Source: Lysobacterales bacterium (GTDB taxonomy: Bacteria > Pseudomonadota > Gammaproteobacteria > Xanthomonadales > SZUA-36). From it: a stretch of DNA of 64,000 nt. The stretch spans positions 167,284 through 231,283 of the forward strand of contig JABAAB010000064.1 of NCBI GenBank assembly GCA_014238945.1, written 5' to 3'. Below, one piece after another: positions 37,349 through 46,861 of this stretch (within the stretch, counting starts at the first letter, position 1; the number at the start of each line of letters is the position of its first letter). The notes beneath the pieces were generated by a model, which did no database searches, had not been told where the DNA came from, and was given only the letters and a program-made list of their open reading frames with translations. The position numbers were made by a program, and so were the translations under genes.

Positions 37349-39643
37349 CTATTCATTCATCCGGCTTGCGGCGTCTATGGCCTCAATCAGTTGCAGGGCG
37401 TTTTGGTCTGCGGGATTGATGTCTGTCAGTTTTTGTGCCCATTCCCTGGCTAGTTGATATTGCCGCTGGTCGCGATAAATGCTGGCGATCATGAATATAA
37501 TTTCCCGGTCTTGGGGGTGAAGCCCATGGCCGGTACCCAATGCCTCAAGTGCATCCCCGGATTTCCCTGTGGAGTTGAGCGCGACCCCGTAGACATAAAT
37601 ATAACGGGCGTTTTCCGGCGCCAGTTGCGTGGCAGTCTTCAGACTTGCCAGTGCCAACTCCAGGTTTTGACCGCGCGCTTCCAGCAGACCCAGGGCATGA
37701 TGCAATGACGCATCACGGGGTGATTCATCAATACCCTGTTTGAGGACTTTACCCGAGTATTGATCCATTCCCTGGGACCGATACATGTCCGCGAGATTGA
37801 CATAAGCAGGTCCAAATTTTGAGTCCAGCTTGATGGCTCTGCGATAGGCTTTTTCTGCTTCGACGATATCACCGGTCTGCACGTGCAGGTTGCCGAGATT
37901 CAGGTTGGCATCAGAACGGTCGGCATTGAGAATGTGTGCGTCGAAATATTCCTTTAATGCGGACTGCAGAATTTTTCGTTGGCCTTCATCAGTTTCCGAA
38001 CGCAGTGAAGATGCCGAAATCCTGGCAGCCTCGATACGTACCGCGAGTACGGGGTCCTCGAGCAGTGGTGCGGCGAAGGTGTAGCGGTTGGCAGGTGGTA
38101 ATGCTTCCAGCGCACCAAGAGATGCCATGCGAACCAGGGCACTTTCATCGGACAAAGTGCTGTGCAACAACTGACCCGATAACGGACTCAGGAATGCCCT
38201 CAACTCGGTAACAGCGGTAGCACGCGCAATATCGGGTGTGTTCGGGTCCTTGATGACCCTCATCAATGCGATTTCTGACTGAGGTGCACCGGACCTGGCC
38301 AGTGCGAAGGCCTGGGTCCAGTTTTGAAATGGTTGCGCGACCTGGGGCCACATCTGTTCAAATTTTTCTGCTGCCCATTCGGTGTCTTTGTCCAAATGAC
38401 ACTGGTTGCAGGCATTGGGCGTTGAGAAATTCAGGGAAATATCCGGTCGGGGAACGCGCAAACTGTGATCTCTTCTTGGATCAACCACCATATAGGTGGT
38501 TTCCGGCATATGGCAGTCAAGACAATTGGCACCCTTCGAATCCGGTGCATGGTGATGGTGGGTGGTGTTGGCAAACTTGGCCGGTGAATGACAACGGGAG
38601 CAAACCTGCTCCTGAGGGGCACGCAGTTCCAGGCTGTGGGGTTGGTGGCAGTCGCTGCAGGTGACACCTGCCGACTGCATTTTGCTCTGCATGAAGGAAC
38701 CCCAAACGTACACTTCTTCCTGTATCTGCCCGTCGGCATGGTACAGGTTCTGAGTCAGTAGCGCGGGACGATAGTGATCCAGGAATGAGCCATCGGATTC
38801 CACGCCGGTCTTAAGAATTCCCCGCCGTGAGTGACAGGTGGCACAAACAGCAGTTTCCCGGTTGATTCGCGAAGACTTGCTGCGAACCGCGGTCCCGGTT
38901 GATGCGTCCATTGTCCAGCCAACACCCTTGCGGTCATCAAGAACGATGGACAGGCCCATGCTGGCATCCTCTGCTTTCAAGGTCTCATCCTGTGCAGACC
39001 AGGCCAGGTGGTCTTTACCCGGACCATGGCAGGATTCACAACCAACATTGATGTCCGACCAGGTGGTCCTGAAGCTGTCGGTGTTGATGTTATAGCCTTT
39101 GATCAGATCGGTCGAATGGCATTCTGCACACATGTAATTCCAGTTTTGCAGGGGCCGTGTCCAGTGCAGTGCATGTGCATGGTCGATTTTTTCATCCTCA
39201 TAAAGATGGAACCAGCGTTGTCCACCGGCATCTACGGGGCGTGTATCCCACGCAATGCTCAGTGCCTGCAATCTTCCGTCCGGAAATTCAACCAGGTATT
39301 GCTGCAGTGGTGTGACACCAAATGTGTAGCTGATCCTGAAATCCTGCAGGCTGCCATCGGGTCCGTCGGTGTTGACGAAAAACTGGTCATCCTTTTGATA
39401 AAAGCGACTGGTTATGCCTCGCCGCGTGAATTCACCGTTGTTAAAATCTCCCAGCACGGTGTTTGTTGTCGCGTGTTGCATGGCGAGGTCATGGTGGGAG
39501 CCCTTCCATTCAAGGAACGATTCAGCATGGCAGCCTTTACAGGATTCTGTGCCGGTAAATGTGTCCTTCGCCAATGTCGCAAAAGACACGGTGATTAACA
39601 AAACCGTGTGCAACACACGGATGCAGGTACTTTCTAAAGTCAT
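37349..39643 (-). CDS. Exported octaheme c-type cytochrome with repeat and TPR C-terminus
   Basis: 764 residues. Signal peptide (to about residue 25), then eight CxxCH heme motifs: CKGCH (35-39), CAECH, CESCH, CATCH, CSDCH, CSRCH, CLDCH and CNQCH, all within the first 430 residues. After that come alpha-helical HEAT-like repeats (about 450-560) and TPRs (about 600-750). Electron transfer in the periplasm is expected. The N-terminal segment resembles the cytochrome c554/multiheme group, but no specific substrate is implied. It starts 5 nt after batD, so it is the last gene of the MoxR-Bat operon. Heme ligation needs a cytochrome c maturation system elsewhere. Confidence 0.88.
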   Translation of the reverse strand: MTLESTCIRVLHTVLLITVSFATLAKDTFTGTESCKGCHAESFLEWKGSHHDLAMQHATTNTVLGDFNNGEFTRRGITSRFYQKDDQFFVNTDGPDGSLQDFRISYTFGVTPLQQYLVEFPDGRLQALSIAWDTRPVDAGGQRWFHLYEDEKIDHAHALHWTRPLQNWNYMCAECHSTDLIKGYNINTDSFRTTWSDINVGCESCHGPGKDHLAWSAQDETLKAEDASMGLSIVLDDRKGVGWTMDASTGTAVRSKSSRINRETAVCATCHSRRGILKTGVESDGSFLDHYRPALLTQNLYHADGQIQEEVYVWGSFMQSKMQSAGVTCSDCHQPHSLELRAPQEQVCSRCHSPAKFANTTHHHHAPDSKGANCLDCHMPETTYMVVDPRRDHSLRVPRPDISLNFSTPNACNQCHLDKDTEWAAEKFEQMWPQVAQPFQNWTQAFALARSGAPQSEIALMRVIKDPNTPDIARATAVTELRAFLSPLSGQLLHSTLSDESALVRMASLGALEALPPANRYTFAAPLLEDPVLAVRIEAARISASSLRSETDEGQRKILQSALKEYFDAHILNADRSDANLNLGNLHVQTGDIVEAEKAYRRAIKLDSKFGPAYVNLADMYRSQGMDQYSGKVLKQGIDESPRDASLHHALGLLEARGQNLELALASLKTATQLAPENARYIYVYGVALNSTGKSGDALEALGTGHGLHPQDREIIFMIASIYRDQRQYQLAREWAQKLTDINPADQNALQLIEAIDAASRMNE

Positions 39644-39648
39644 TCTGA

Positions 39649-40965
39649 TCAGGGTCCCGGATTCAACAATGGCAAGTCGCTGTAGTGACTCATTGTACTT
39701 TGCGTACCACGGTGCCGGATACCCTGCAGGACCTTGAGCAATTCGCGGCCATGCCAGCTTGTTCCCGGTTTGATGATGGCCTGTTGCATCGTCTGCAGTA
39801 TTTTTCTGAGCTGTTCATCGCCAATCTCATCTGCAAACATCTCCAACGTCCGGTGGTTTCTTGTGATCGAAGCTGTAGGGAGAAACAGAGGCAGCCAACG
39901 GTGTATATCAGCATAGACTTGCTCGGGTTGGTTGGACCTGCATGCCTTTGCAAGTTCGGTAAAGGCAGCCTTTTCATCGTACCGTGTTCGACCGGGCTTG
40001 CGATGTCGTAACATCAGCCAACTGCCTAGGCACGTAAGGAGCGCGATTATCAGGGCCATTCTGATCCATTGACCAGCTTGGTCCTCAGCTGACTGCGCTG
40101 CTACAGACAATGAGGCTGTTGCGCCTGTCGTGGCCCGGACATCCAGATTCAGCCCGGGAATGACTCGTTGCTCCAGTTGCTGGCGGACAGGGTCCCACCA
40201 CTGAAATCTGACGCCCGGAATCTGATACTGGCCGGGTTTTTCTGCTATCCAGGTGATGCTGTCGCTGCGTTTACCTGTCAGGCTGCCACGTACAGCACTG
40301 TCTTGTACATCCGGAGTCTGGGGATAGGACGCCAGGCCGTCCTGCTCAAATACTGGTACCGGTGGCAGCAGCATGCCGGATATGTCGGCTGCAGTCCGGG
40401 TGATTGTCAGGGTAAACGCATCACCGGTACTGGCAGAGGTGGTGTCCGGGCGCCAGCTGTAATCAAGCTCAAAGGATGACGTGGAGATGACCATGTCCCC
40501 TTCTTTAACACCATCCGGTATCCGAATATCAAGAATCAGTGGTTCCGTGCGAAGACTGAACGCTGTGGCACTTCCTGTGAAGCTTGCCGATGTACTGAAG
40601 CGAACTGAAAAAGAGGGTATTTCCAGTTGCCCGGATTTTTGCGGGTAGAGCGCCAGCGGATACCGAAGTATCTGCCAGTTCTGCCCGTTATTTCGTTCAT
40701 TCAGTTTAATGGTGGTGGAGTCTACCTGCATCAGGAACGCACCCTGTATCGCGGGTGGACTGAACTGGGTATCTGAAAACCTAACCCCGTTGGTTACCAG
40801 GTCCAGGTTGATGGTCACCTGTTGCCCCATCCAGATTGCGGTCTGCTGGTTTACACTCACCCTGAGCATCGCTTCGAGTCCTTCATCTGCCATCAACCGA
40901 TTACATGAAAGCAACAGCCCAAGAATCAGGATAAGACTGGCCAGCGTCCTAATCATTGTCCTCAC
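39649..40965 (-). CDS. batD: BatD family protein
   Basis: 438 residues with a signal peptide (LLLSCNRLMADEG), a long beta-rich periplasmic part (about 30-330) and one membrane helix (about 350-368) before a basic cytosolic tail with AFTELAKACRSNQ. BatD architecture. In Bacteroides the Bat proteins support aerotolerance; in gammaproteobacteria they are thought to assist envelope functions together with MoxR. It overlaps the BatC-like gene by 17 nt. Also present: LMLRHRKPGRTRYDEKAAF after the helix. Confidence 0.88.
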   Translation of the reverse strand: MRTMIRTLASLILILGLLLSCNRLMADEGLEAMLRVSVNQQTAIWMGQQVTINLDLVTNGVRFSDTQFSPPAIQGAFLMQVDSTTIKLNERNNGQNWQILRYPLALYPQKSGQLEIPSFSVRFSTSASFTGSATAFSLRTEPLILDIRIPDGVKEGDMVISTSSFELDYSWRPDTTSASTGDAFTLTITRTAADISGMLLPPVPVFEQDGLASYPQTPDVQDSAVRGSLTGKRSDSITWIAEKPGQYQIPGVRFQWWDPVRQQLEQRVIPGLNLDVRATTGATASLSVAAQSAEDQAGQWIRMALIIALLTCLGSWLMLRHRKPGRTRYDEKAAFTELAKACRSNQPEQVYADIHRWLPLFLPTASITRNHRTLEMFADEIGDEQLRKILQTMQQAIIKPGTSWHGRELLKVLQGIRHRGTQSTMSHYSDLPLLNPGP

Positions 40966-41614
40966 CGGTAGTGGGTGATTTCCCCACTGGGGTGGTCTGA
41001 ACCCTGGTGGCCTGTTGGTATCTGAAACGCACCGCCAGAAACTCCGACGGCCGGGTTTCCACCTTGCGTAACCACATGGCCCTCATGGATTTGTCGTCCA
41101 TGGGTTGATCCGCTGCATCGACGACCTGTTCGGTTGCGGAGTCGAAATTCCGTCCCTCCTGGTTAAACACTATTTCATCGGCTTCAAGCATTCCACCCGT
41201 ACCGCCAAAATCGTCCTCCGGTGGCGCCAGGGACAGCTTCCTGAGTTGTGCGATCTCGAGATTCTGCTCGGCAGCGTGCCAGTCTGGACGTGCGGAAAGC
41301 GCCCGTTGATAGGCGGCGATAGCGGCATCATACTGACCCAGCATGATGTGTGCATTGCCCCGGTTATAGTGGGCGTCTGATGTATCCGCTCGACCCAACA
41401 CACTGACAGCCTGTTCAAATTCGCCGGCCAGGTAAAGGGCCGTCCCAATTCTTTCCGGGCTCGTGAAGCGGGTAGCGGCCTGCTGGTAGTCTCCCTTGTC
41501 CATCAGCTTCTGGCCTTGCTGATCCGGTGTCAGCCACAAGTCCTGCCAATCAAATGCCAGTGCACAGGATGACTGGATCAATCCTGCAATCAGGATAATA
41601 AGTGTCTTTAACAT
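40949..41614 (-). CDS. BatC-like TPR protein
   Basis: About 221 residues from the ATG at 41614 (a TTG at 41632 is an alternative). A signal-like N-terminus to ALAFDW, then TPR repeats (YNRGNAHIMLGQYDAAIAAYQRALSARPDWHAAEQNLEIAQL-type, split over about 80-150) and an acidic, disordered-looking linker (LAPPEDDFGGTGGMLEADE). BatC proteins are periplasmic TPR proteins that work with BatA/BatB. A Cys (SSCALAF) sits near the leader but without a clear lipobox. Four nt separate it from batB, and batD overlaps it by 17 nt. Confidence 0.82.
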   Translation of the reverse strand: MLKTLIILIAGLIQSSCALAFDWQDLWLTPDQQGQKLMDKGDYQQAATRFTSPERIGTALYLAGEFEQAVSVLGRADTSDAHYNRGNAHIMLGQYDAAIAAYQRALSARPDWHAAEQNLEIAQLRKLSLAPPEDDFGGTGGMLEADEIVFNQEGRNFDSATEQVVDAADQPMDDKSMRAMWLRKVETRPSEFLAVRFRYQQATRVQTTPVGKSPTTGEDND

Positions 41615-41618
41615 CAGC

Positions 41619-42599
41619 CTATTCCAACGCAACCGAACCGCCGTGACGGAAAAAGAACAACATGATCAACATGATCACCACCACCAGCAAGTAACCTGCA
41701 TCTTCCCATTGCTGACCCTCCTGTGGCGGTGCCCTGCTGATACTGCGCTCAACCAGGGTTGACAGGTGCCGGACATCACTCTTGTCCGCACTGATCATCA
41801 CCAGTGACCCGCCCATGACGTCTGCGGCGCTGCTTAAAGAGTCTGCGTCTACTGGTGGCGCCGGCGGGCTGCCGGGCGGAGGGATTACGTCGGCTCCGCC
41901 TGCGATTGCAAGTATATGTACATCGACACCACCCTGCTCGTGGATGGTGGCCAGTTCCTGGAGATAAGAGACATCGACATGGTCGGTGATCAATATGATG
42001 GAGCCGGCAGTGTTCGCCTGGCTGAGTCTTTGGTTGGCCAGTGTTATGGCCTCGGCCGGTTCATCACCGGCCACGGGCATGATGCCGGGCTCGAGTGCTG
42101 CAGCAAAATCGTTAATGACACCCGCATCCGAGGTCAATGGCATCACCAGGTGTGCGCTTCCGGCATAGGCGATGAGTGCGGTGCGTACCCCTTTCTTGAG
42201 TTCCAGCAGGTCGTGAATCTTTTGCACACCACGTTGTAACCGGCTGGGTTGAATATCCCGGGCCAGCATTTCCGGGGTCACTTTCAATATGATGACCATG
42301 GCTGCGAGGTCCTCGGTGAAAGGCGAAGGCTGCATCTGCCAGGTCGGTCCAGCCAGTGCCAGGATCGACACCAGCCAACCCACCGTCAGCAGCCTGACCG
42401 GTCTCCAGCGGCCGCCTTTTTCCATTGAACTGACCAGCAGGTGCTTCAGCAGGTGCGGCGCAATGGCCTTGCGCCATGTCCGCAACGGGTCTGCCTGTCG
42501 GTGCATTGACCAGCTCAACAGACCAGCCGGGACCAACAGCAGCAGCCACAAGGGGCGTAGAAAATGAAACTGGGACAATATTTCCATCATCCCGTCCAT
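41619..42599 (-). CDS. batB: BatB-like VWA-domain membrane protein, degenerate MIDAS
   Basis: 326 residues with two N-terminal membrane helices (about 15-30, 68-85), a VWA domain (about 97-280) and a C-terminal helix (about 300-318), as in BatB. The metal-ion site (DxSxS) is replaced by LKVTPEM at 105-111, with Lys where the first Asp should be; TDHVD remains. Metal-dependent ligand binding is therefore doubtful. Its ATG overlaps the batA stop by 1 nt (TGATG). Confidence 0.85.
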   Translation of the reverse strand: MDGMMEILSQFHFLRPLWLLLLVPAGLLSWSMHRQADPLRTWRKAIAPHLLKHLLVSSMEKGGRWRPVRLLTVGWLVSILALAGPTWQMQPSPFTEDLAAMVIILKVTPEMLARDIQPSRLQRGVQKIHDLLELKKGVRTALIAYAGSAHLVMPLTSDAGVINDFAAALEPGIMPVAGDEPAEAITLANQRLSQANTAGSIILITDHVDVSYLQELATIHEQGGVDVHILAIAGGADVIPPPGSPPAPPVDADSLSSAADVMGGSLVMISADKSDVRHLSTLVERSISRAPPQEGQQWEDAGYLLVVVIMLIMLFFFRHGGSVALE

Positions 42600-43615
42600 C
42601 AGATTGTCGGCTCCCTGGTCAATGAATCATCCCGAATCCGGCTGAAATAACTCAATCGGATTCGCAACCATGCAAAATACATAAGACTGAGCAGAACATT
42701 TGCCGCGAGTGGCCAGTGATAGATATCGGTCAATGGCCGGTAGCTCTGTGTTTCCACCTCTCTTGGATTGATCTCATCCAGGTACCGGTATGCGACTTCC
42801 AGCTCCTCGCGATCAGCCGCATGGAAGTACCCGCCACCGGTGATGCTTGCGATATTCCTGAGGGTTACCTCGTCCAAAGCCTGTTCACCAATAGCCTCGG
42901 GATCACCGATGGCAATGGTGTAGATCACCACGTCATTGTCCCGGGCAATCTCGGCAGCCCTTTCCGGGGGTACCAGGCTACCCGTATCATTGCCGTCGGT
43001 CAGGACAATCAGTACCCGCTCGTCGACCTCGCTGCGTTCAAACAGATTGATCGAAAGACCCATGGCATCACCCAGCATGGTTCTTGGCCCCAGCATACGC
43101 ACCTGGGCCTCGTACAGCAGTTCGCGGACCACCTCCAGGTCAGCGGTAAAAGGCACCTGGACAAAAGCCGCAGAGCCAAACAGGACCAGACCGACCCGGT
43201 CACCATCTCGACGAGCAAGAAAGGCATCCAGCACCTGTTTGACGGCGGTGAGCCTGTCCACGGTATTGCCCTGTGAGTCATTAAAGTCCGTGGTCTCCAT
43301 AGAGCCTGACAGGTCGATTGCCACCAGCAGGTCACGCATGGGCAGTTCCCTGACCAGCGGTTCCTCCAGCCATTGGGGCCGCGCGATGGCGGTCACCAGC
43401 AAACCCCAGGCAAGCGCGAGGGCCAGCCATTGTGACAGCGGTCGTTTTGCCGTCGGTGAGTCGCTACCGGGTTCACGTCCGGTGAGCTGTGAAAGACGCT
43501 GAAGAAATGGAACACGTACGGCTGTGCGTTGTTCATGATGGGCCGGAAAAACCGCACGGACCAGCAAGGGCAAGGGGGCCAGGGCAAATAACCAGGGATG
43601 TGCAAATGTCAGCAT
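42599..43615 (-). CDS. batA: BatA-like VWA-domain membrane protein
   Basis: 338 residues: N-terminal helices (about 5-22, 62-80), a VWA domain with an intact MIDAS DLSGS (101-105), a conserved threonine region and TDGND, and a C-terminal helix (about 302-320). The metal site is complete, in contrast to BatB next door. Inner-membrane anchored with a periplasm- or cytosol-facing VWA domain. It follows the DUF4381 gene by 4 nt. Confidence 0.92.
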   Translation of the reverse strand: MLTFAHPWLFALAPLPLLVRAVFPAHHEQRTAVRVPFLQRLSQLTGREPGSDSPTAKRPLSQWLALALAWGLLVTAIARPQWLEEPLVRELPMRDLLVAIDLSGSMETTDFNDSQGNTVDRLTAVKQVLDAFLARRDGDRVGLVLFGSAAFVQVPFTADLEVVRELLYEAQVRMLGPRTMLGDAMGLSINLFERSEVDERVLIVLTDGNDTGSLVPPERAAEIARDNDVVIYTIAIGDPEAIGEQALDEVTLRNIASITGGGYFHAADREELEVAYRYLDEINPREVETQSYRPLTDIYHWPLAANVLLSLMYFAWLRIRLSYFSRIRDDSLTREPTI

Positions 43616-43619
43616 TTCC

Positions 43620-44150
43620 TCAGGAGTCCCTGCTTCCTGCCACGTGGCGATGATGTTTCACCCAGTGACTGCTCGCTCGAAGCAATGACATTCCGGCGTC
43701 ACGATCCAGGTCTTGTAAATTCAGGGGCTGATACGAAAGGGTCTCGAGGGAAATGCCCATTTTATCTGTAAAGAGTGCACCTTTTACTTTCGAGTTCAAA
43801 AAACTGTGCCAGCCGGACCCGGTCAGTGATGCGACCTCGCCACGAGGGTACGCGGCCAGTGCTGTTCTTTTCAGTAGCTGTGGAATTTGCCCGAACACGA
43901 AGACGTCGGGTCTGGTTTCACCCACGAGTTCAAGTTCAAGCTGTTTCAGTTCACCCAGGGCCACGCGGCGGTATCGGTTACTGATCCATCGACGTGATTC
44001 CTTGTATCCGTACCAGGCCAGCAGCAACAAAAACAGGGCAATCAGAACATACCAGCCAGGGGCCGGTGGCCACCAGCCCACGGCCTGTGGCATGACAATG
44101 TCGTTCAGGTTCTGAAGGCTGGCCGGATCAGAATTTACAGACGATTCCAT
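43620..44150 (-). CDS. DUF4381 family membrane protein
   Basis: 176 residues with one membrane helix (about 30-48, PGWYVLIALFLLLLAWYGY) followed by a basic stretch (KESRRWISNRYRR) and an alpha-helical C-terminal region with LKRTALAAYPRGEVASLTGSGWHSFLNS, characteristic of DUF4381. These are standard components of MoxR-Bat loci of gammaproteobacteria. Function unknown. Confidence 0.9.
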   Translation of the reverse strand: MESSVNSDPASLQNLNDIVMPQAVGWWPPAPGWYVLIALFLLLLAWYGYKESRRWISNRYRRVALGELKQLELELVGETRPDVFVFGQIPQLLKRTALAAYPRGEVASLTGSGWHSFLNSKVKGALFTDKMGISLETLSYQPLNLQDLDRDAGMSLLRASSHWVKHHRHVAGSRDS

Positions 44151-44155
44151 GGCTG

Positions 44156-45130
44156 CTAAAAACGTCTTGGGCCCTGGTGGTGACCAAGCATCTCCCGTAC
44201 CTGCTCCAATACCGGACTGCTTGTGTGTACGGGCAGCAGGGGGATTGAAAAACGCCTCGATGCAGAGCGCATTTCCTGCAGACGCTGGTCAAAACCCTGA
44301 CGAAATGAGCGTCGTAATCTACCGCTCCTGGTATCGGCCTCCAACTGGCCGCTGCCATCGGAGAATACCAGTCGCCCTGAATCCGGCAGTTCCTGTTCCA
44401 GTTGATCGTATATGAATACCGACAGGACATCGTTATGCTCGGCCAGCCGCGTGATGTACCTGCGGGATTCATCGTCGATTCCGTTGCCGTCACTGATCAG
44501 GCATACCAGGCAATCGTGTCGGGCGAATGTACTGGCCTGTTGCAGAACCCGATTCAACATACCGCTGTCTTTTACGCTTCCTTGCTGTGCATTCAAAGCA
44601 TGATTCTTGATGATCACCTGCTTGAGAATCCGGGTGACCTGCTCCCTGCTGCGGTGCGGTGGAATAACCTTAATGTCCGAGTCATCAAATATCAGCGCGC
44701 CGACCCGGTCACCCGATGACAAAACCCGCCAGGCAGATATCGCAGCGACCTCTGCTGCCACCACCGATTTCATCTTGTGACGGCTGCCGAAAAACATGTT
44801 GATACGTTGATCGATCAATAACCAGACCGTACGGTCCTTTTCTTCGGTGTAGACACGTACATACGGTTTACGTGTCCGGGCTGTGACCCGCCAGTCGATG
44901 TTGCGGGTGTCGTCGCCTGGAAGATAGTTCTTCAATTCTTCAAAATTGAGTCCGCGGCCTCTCAGTTTTGATGCATGGCGACCGCTCAGGATACCGTGTA
45001 TGGGTTGTCTTGGCAGAAAACTGAACCCCGATGCCTTGAACTGCAGCCTGACCAGTTCATCCAGATCGGCATAAACGCAACCGTTGTTTTTTGACGAGTG
45101 TGATTTTCGCGTAACGGCCGTGTATTGCAT
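44156..45130 (-). CDS. DUF58 domain protein of the MoxR-Bat operon
   Basis: 324 residues. The DUF58 signature is clear: GRHASKLRGRGLNFEELKNY, YLPGDDTRNIDWRVTARTRKPYVR, and a VWA-like fold after it. No membrane helix is obvious, so it is probably cytosolic. DUF58 proteins pair with MoxR ATPases and Bat proteins. It begins 8 nt after the phosphatase gene stop and ends 5 nt before the DUF4381 gene. Confidence 0.92.
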   Translation of the reverse strand: MQYTAVTRKSHSSKNNGCVYADLDELVRLQFKASGFSFLPRQPIHGILSGRHASKLRGRGLNFEELKNYLPGDDTRNIDWRVTARTRKPYVRVYTEEKDRTVWLLIDQRINMFFGSRHKMKSVVAAEVAAISAWRVLSSGDRVGALIFDDSDIKVIPPHRSREQVTRILKQVIIKNHALNAQQGSVKDSGMLNRVLQQASTFARHDCLVCLISDGNGIDDESRRYITRLAEHNDVLSVFIYDQLEQELPDSGRLVFSDGSGQLEADTRSGRLRRSFRQGFDQRLQEMRSASRRFSIPLLPVHTSSPVLEQVREMLGHHQGPRRF

Positions 45131-45138
45131 AAGTTTAT

Positions 45139-46839
45139 TCAGTCGCGGGTCACTTCAATCAATGGCTCACCAATTGAGCCTGATGGTGGTTTCAATCCGA
45201 GGCGTGCGGCGAGGGTCGGTGCGATGTCATAAGGTGTTACGGGTCGGGTGAGTGCTGCTCCACCCTTGATTCCGAAACCTGCAAAAAAGATGGGAACATG
45301 GGTGTCGTAGCGCCAGGGTGAGCCATGTGAGGCGGCGACAATCAGGCCGTCCATGTCATTGATGAATACATTGGGTTCAAAGACCATGTAGATATCACCG
45401 GACCGTTTGGGATTGAAATTATTCAATACCGAGCGCATCAGCCGGGTGTCAGGTTGACGGTTGCTGGCCAGTGCGGAGCTGGATACCGCCATGGACACAC
45501 CGGCAATTTTCATCATTTCCTCAGCAACGGCCTGCTCCACCTGAGCCTGGTCTAGCCCTTTTTCCCGAATCTTCTCGCGATCCAGGTAAAAATAGGGATG
45601 AAAGTACATGGTAATCAGCTCGTCGCTGATACCAAACTGCTTCTTGAGACGCGTCATGGCAGGCGTTCTGTCGATATTGTCGGTATCAAAGTAGCGGGCG
45701 TTGCGTATACCGAGTGAATTGAGGTACCCCGGCGTTTCCGGCCCGCCATGATCGGCTGACAAAACAATCAGGGTGTTGTCCAGTCCAACCACCTCATCAA
45801 TAAAGGCAAACAGATCAGACAGGGTGCGGTCCAGTTGCAGGATATTGTCCTCCGCCTCCAGGCTCGAGGCACCGAACAGATGACCGATATAGTCGGTTGA
45901 TGAGAAGCTGATGGCGAGATAATCAGGTACGACATGCTGGCCAATCTGCTCCCGGATGACCAGTTCACGGGCAAATTCCAGTGTCAGCCGGTCACCGGCG
46001 GGACCCAGTGTCAGACGGGTGGTGAAATATTTGTCATCCCGTGAGCCATAGGCATGCGGAAAAGTTCGCCCGTAGCCGGGAAAGTTGGTCTCCCAGGACC
46101 GGTCATCACTGTCACCGAACAGGTAAGTAGACTGATCATGCAACAGTTTCCATTGTGTCCCGGCAAATGCCTTCACACTTGAACCCCGGTTCCAGGCCGT
46201 GACCCAATCAGGATAGTCCTGGTAATAGTAATCGCTGGTGACGAATTCCCCGGCCGTTTTGGAAAACCAGAATGCCTTGCCCGCATGTCCGGCGAGTGAA
46301 ACGGCACCCCGGTCCTTGACCGATACACCAAAGATTTTTGATTTGCCGCCAAAATGGACGGCCAATTCGTCACTGAAGGTGGAGACCAGGATGGCATTGG
46401 GAGAGCGGCCGGTCACCTTGGCAACCCGTTGGGTCGGGTCGATTTCCGTGCTGGTGTTCACGCCTGCATTGGCGCCGAGTAGCTGGTGGTCCGGGTCTTC
46501 AATATTGTAGACCAGGCGTTGCAGCCCATGGTCATACCAAACATTGGCCACCATACCGTGGCTGGCCGGCGTCGCTCCGGTGGCAAGTGATGCGTGACCC
46601 ACGATGGTCTCGGTGTTGGCGTGCTGGTAATGGGCATTGGTATAGTGAATACCGTGATCTATCAGATATCGAAAACCGCCATCACCCAACCGATCCGCAT
46701 AGCGGGTCGGCAAATCGCCACGTAGCTGATCAACGGTGATCTGTAGTACGAGTTTGGGAAGTTTTTTGTCCGCAGCCAATGGCTCGAAAGGCAACAGGGT
46801 TGATGCCATTAACAGGAATAAGAGAAAGGGCATTTTCAT
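45139..46839 (-). CDS. Exported PafA/NPP-type alkaline phosphatase family protein
   Basis: About 566 residues from ATG 46839 (signal peptide ending near PLAA|D). An alkaline phosphatase superfamily hydrolase: metal ligand Asp in QITVDQLRGDLP near the start, putative Thr nucleophile in ANTETIVGHASLATG, SSTDYIGHLFG, LSADHGG and a late HGSPW. This places it with PafA-like phosphate monoesterases or the related NPP phosphodiesterases; which of the two cannot be decided here. Periplasmic. It lies between moxR (22-nt gap) and the DUF58 gene (8-nt gap), an unusual position in a Bat operon. A TTG 30 nt upstream is an alternative start overlapping moxR. Confidence 0.88.
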   Translation of the reverse strand: MKMPFLLFLLMASTLLPFEPLAADKKLPKLVLQITVDQLRGDLPTRYADRLGDGGFRYLIDHGIHYTNAHYQHANTETIVGHASLATGATPASHGMVANVWYDHGLQRLVYNIEDPDHQLLGANAGVNTSTEIDPTQRVAKVTGRSPNAILVSTFSDELAVHFGGKSKIFGVSVKDRGAVSLAGHAGKAFWFSKTAGEFVTSDYYYQDYPDWVTAWNRGSSVKAFAGTQWKLLHDQSTYLFGDSDDRSWETNFPGYGRTFPHAYGSRDDKYFTTRLTLGPAGDRLTLEFARELVIREQIGQHVVPDYLAISFSSTDYIGHLFGASSLEAEDNILQLDRTLSDLFAFIDEVVGLDNTLIVLSADHGGPETPGYLNSLGIRNARYFDTDNIDRTPAMTRLKKQFGISDELITMYFHPYFYLDREKIREKGLDQAQVEQAVAEEMMKIAGVSMAVSSSALASNRQPDTRLMRSVLNNFNPKRSGDIYMVFEPNVFINDMDGLIVAASHGSPWRYDTHVPIFFAGFGIKGGAALTRPVTPYDIAPTLAARLGLKPPSGSIGEPLIEVTRD

Positions 46840-46861
46840 AAATTCATACCGGTGGAAATGA

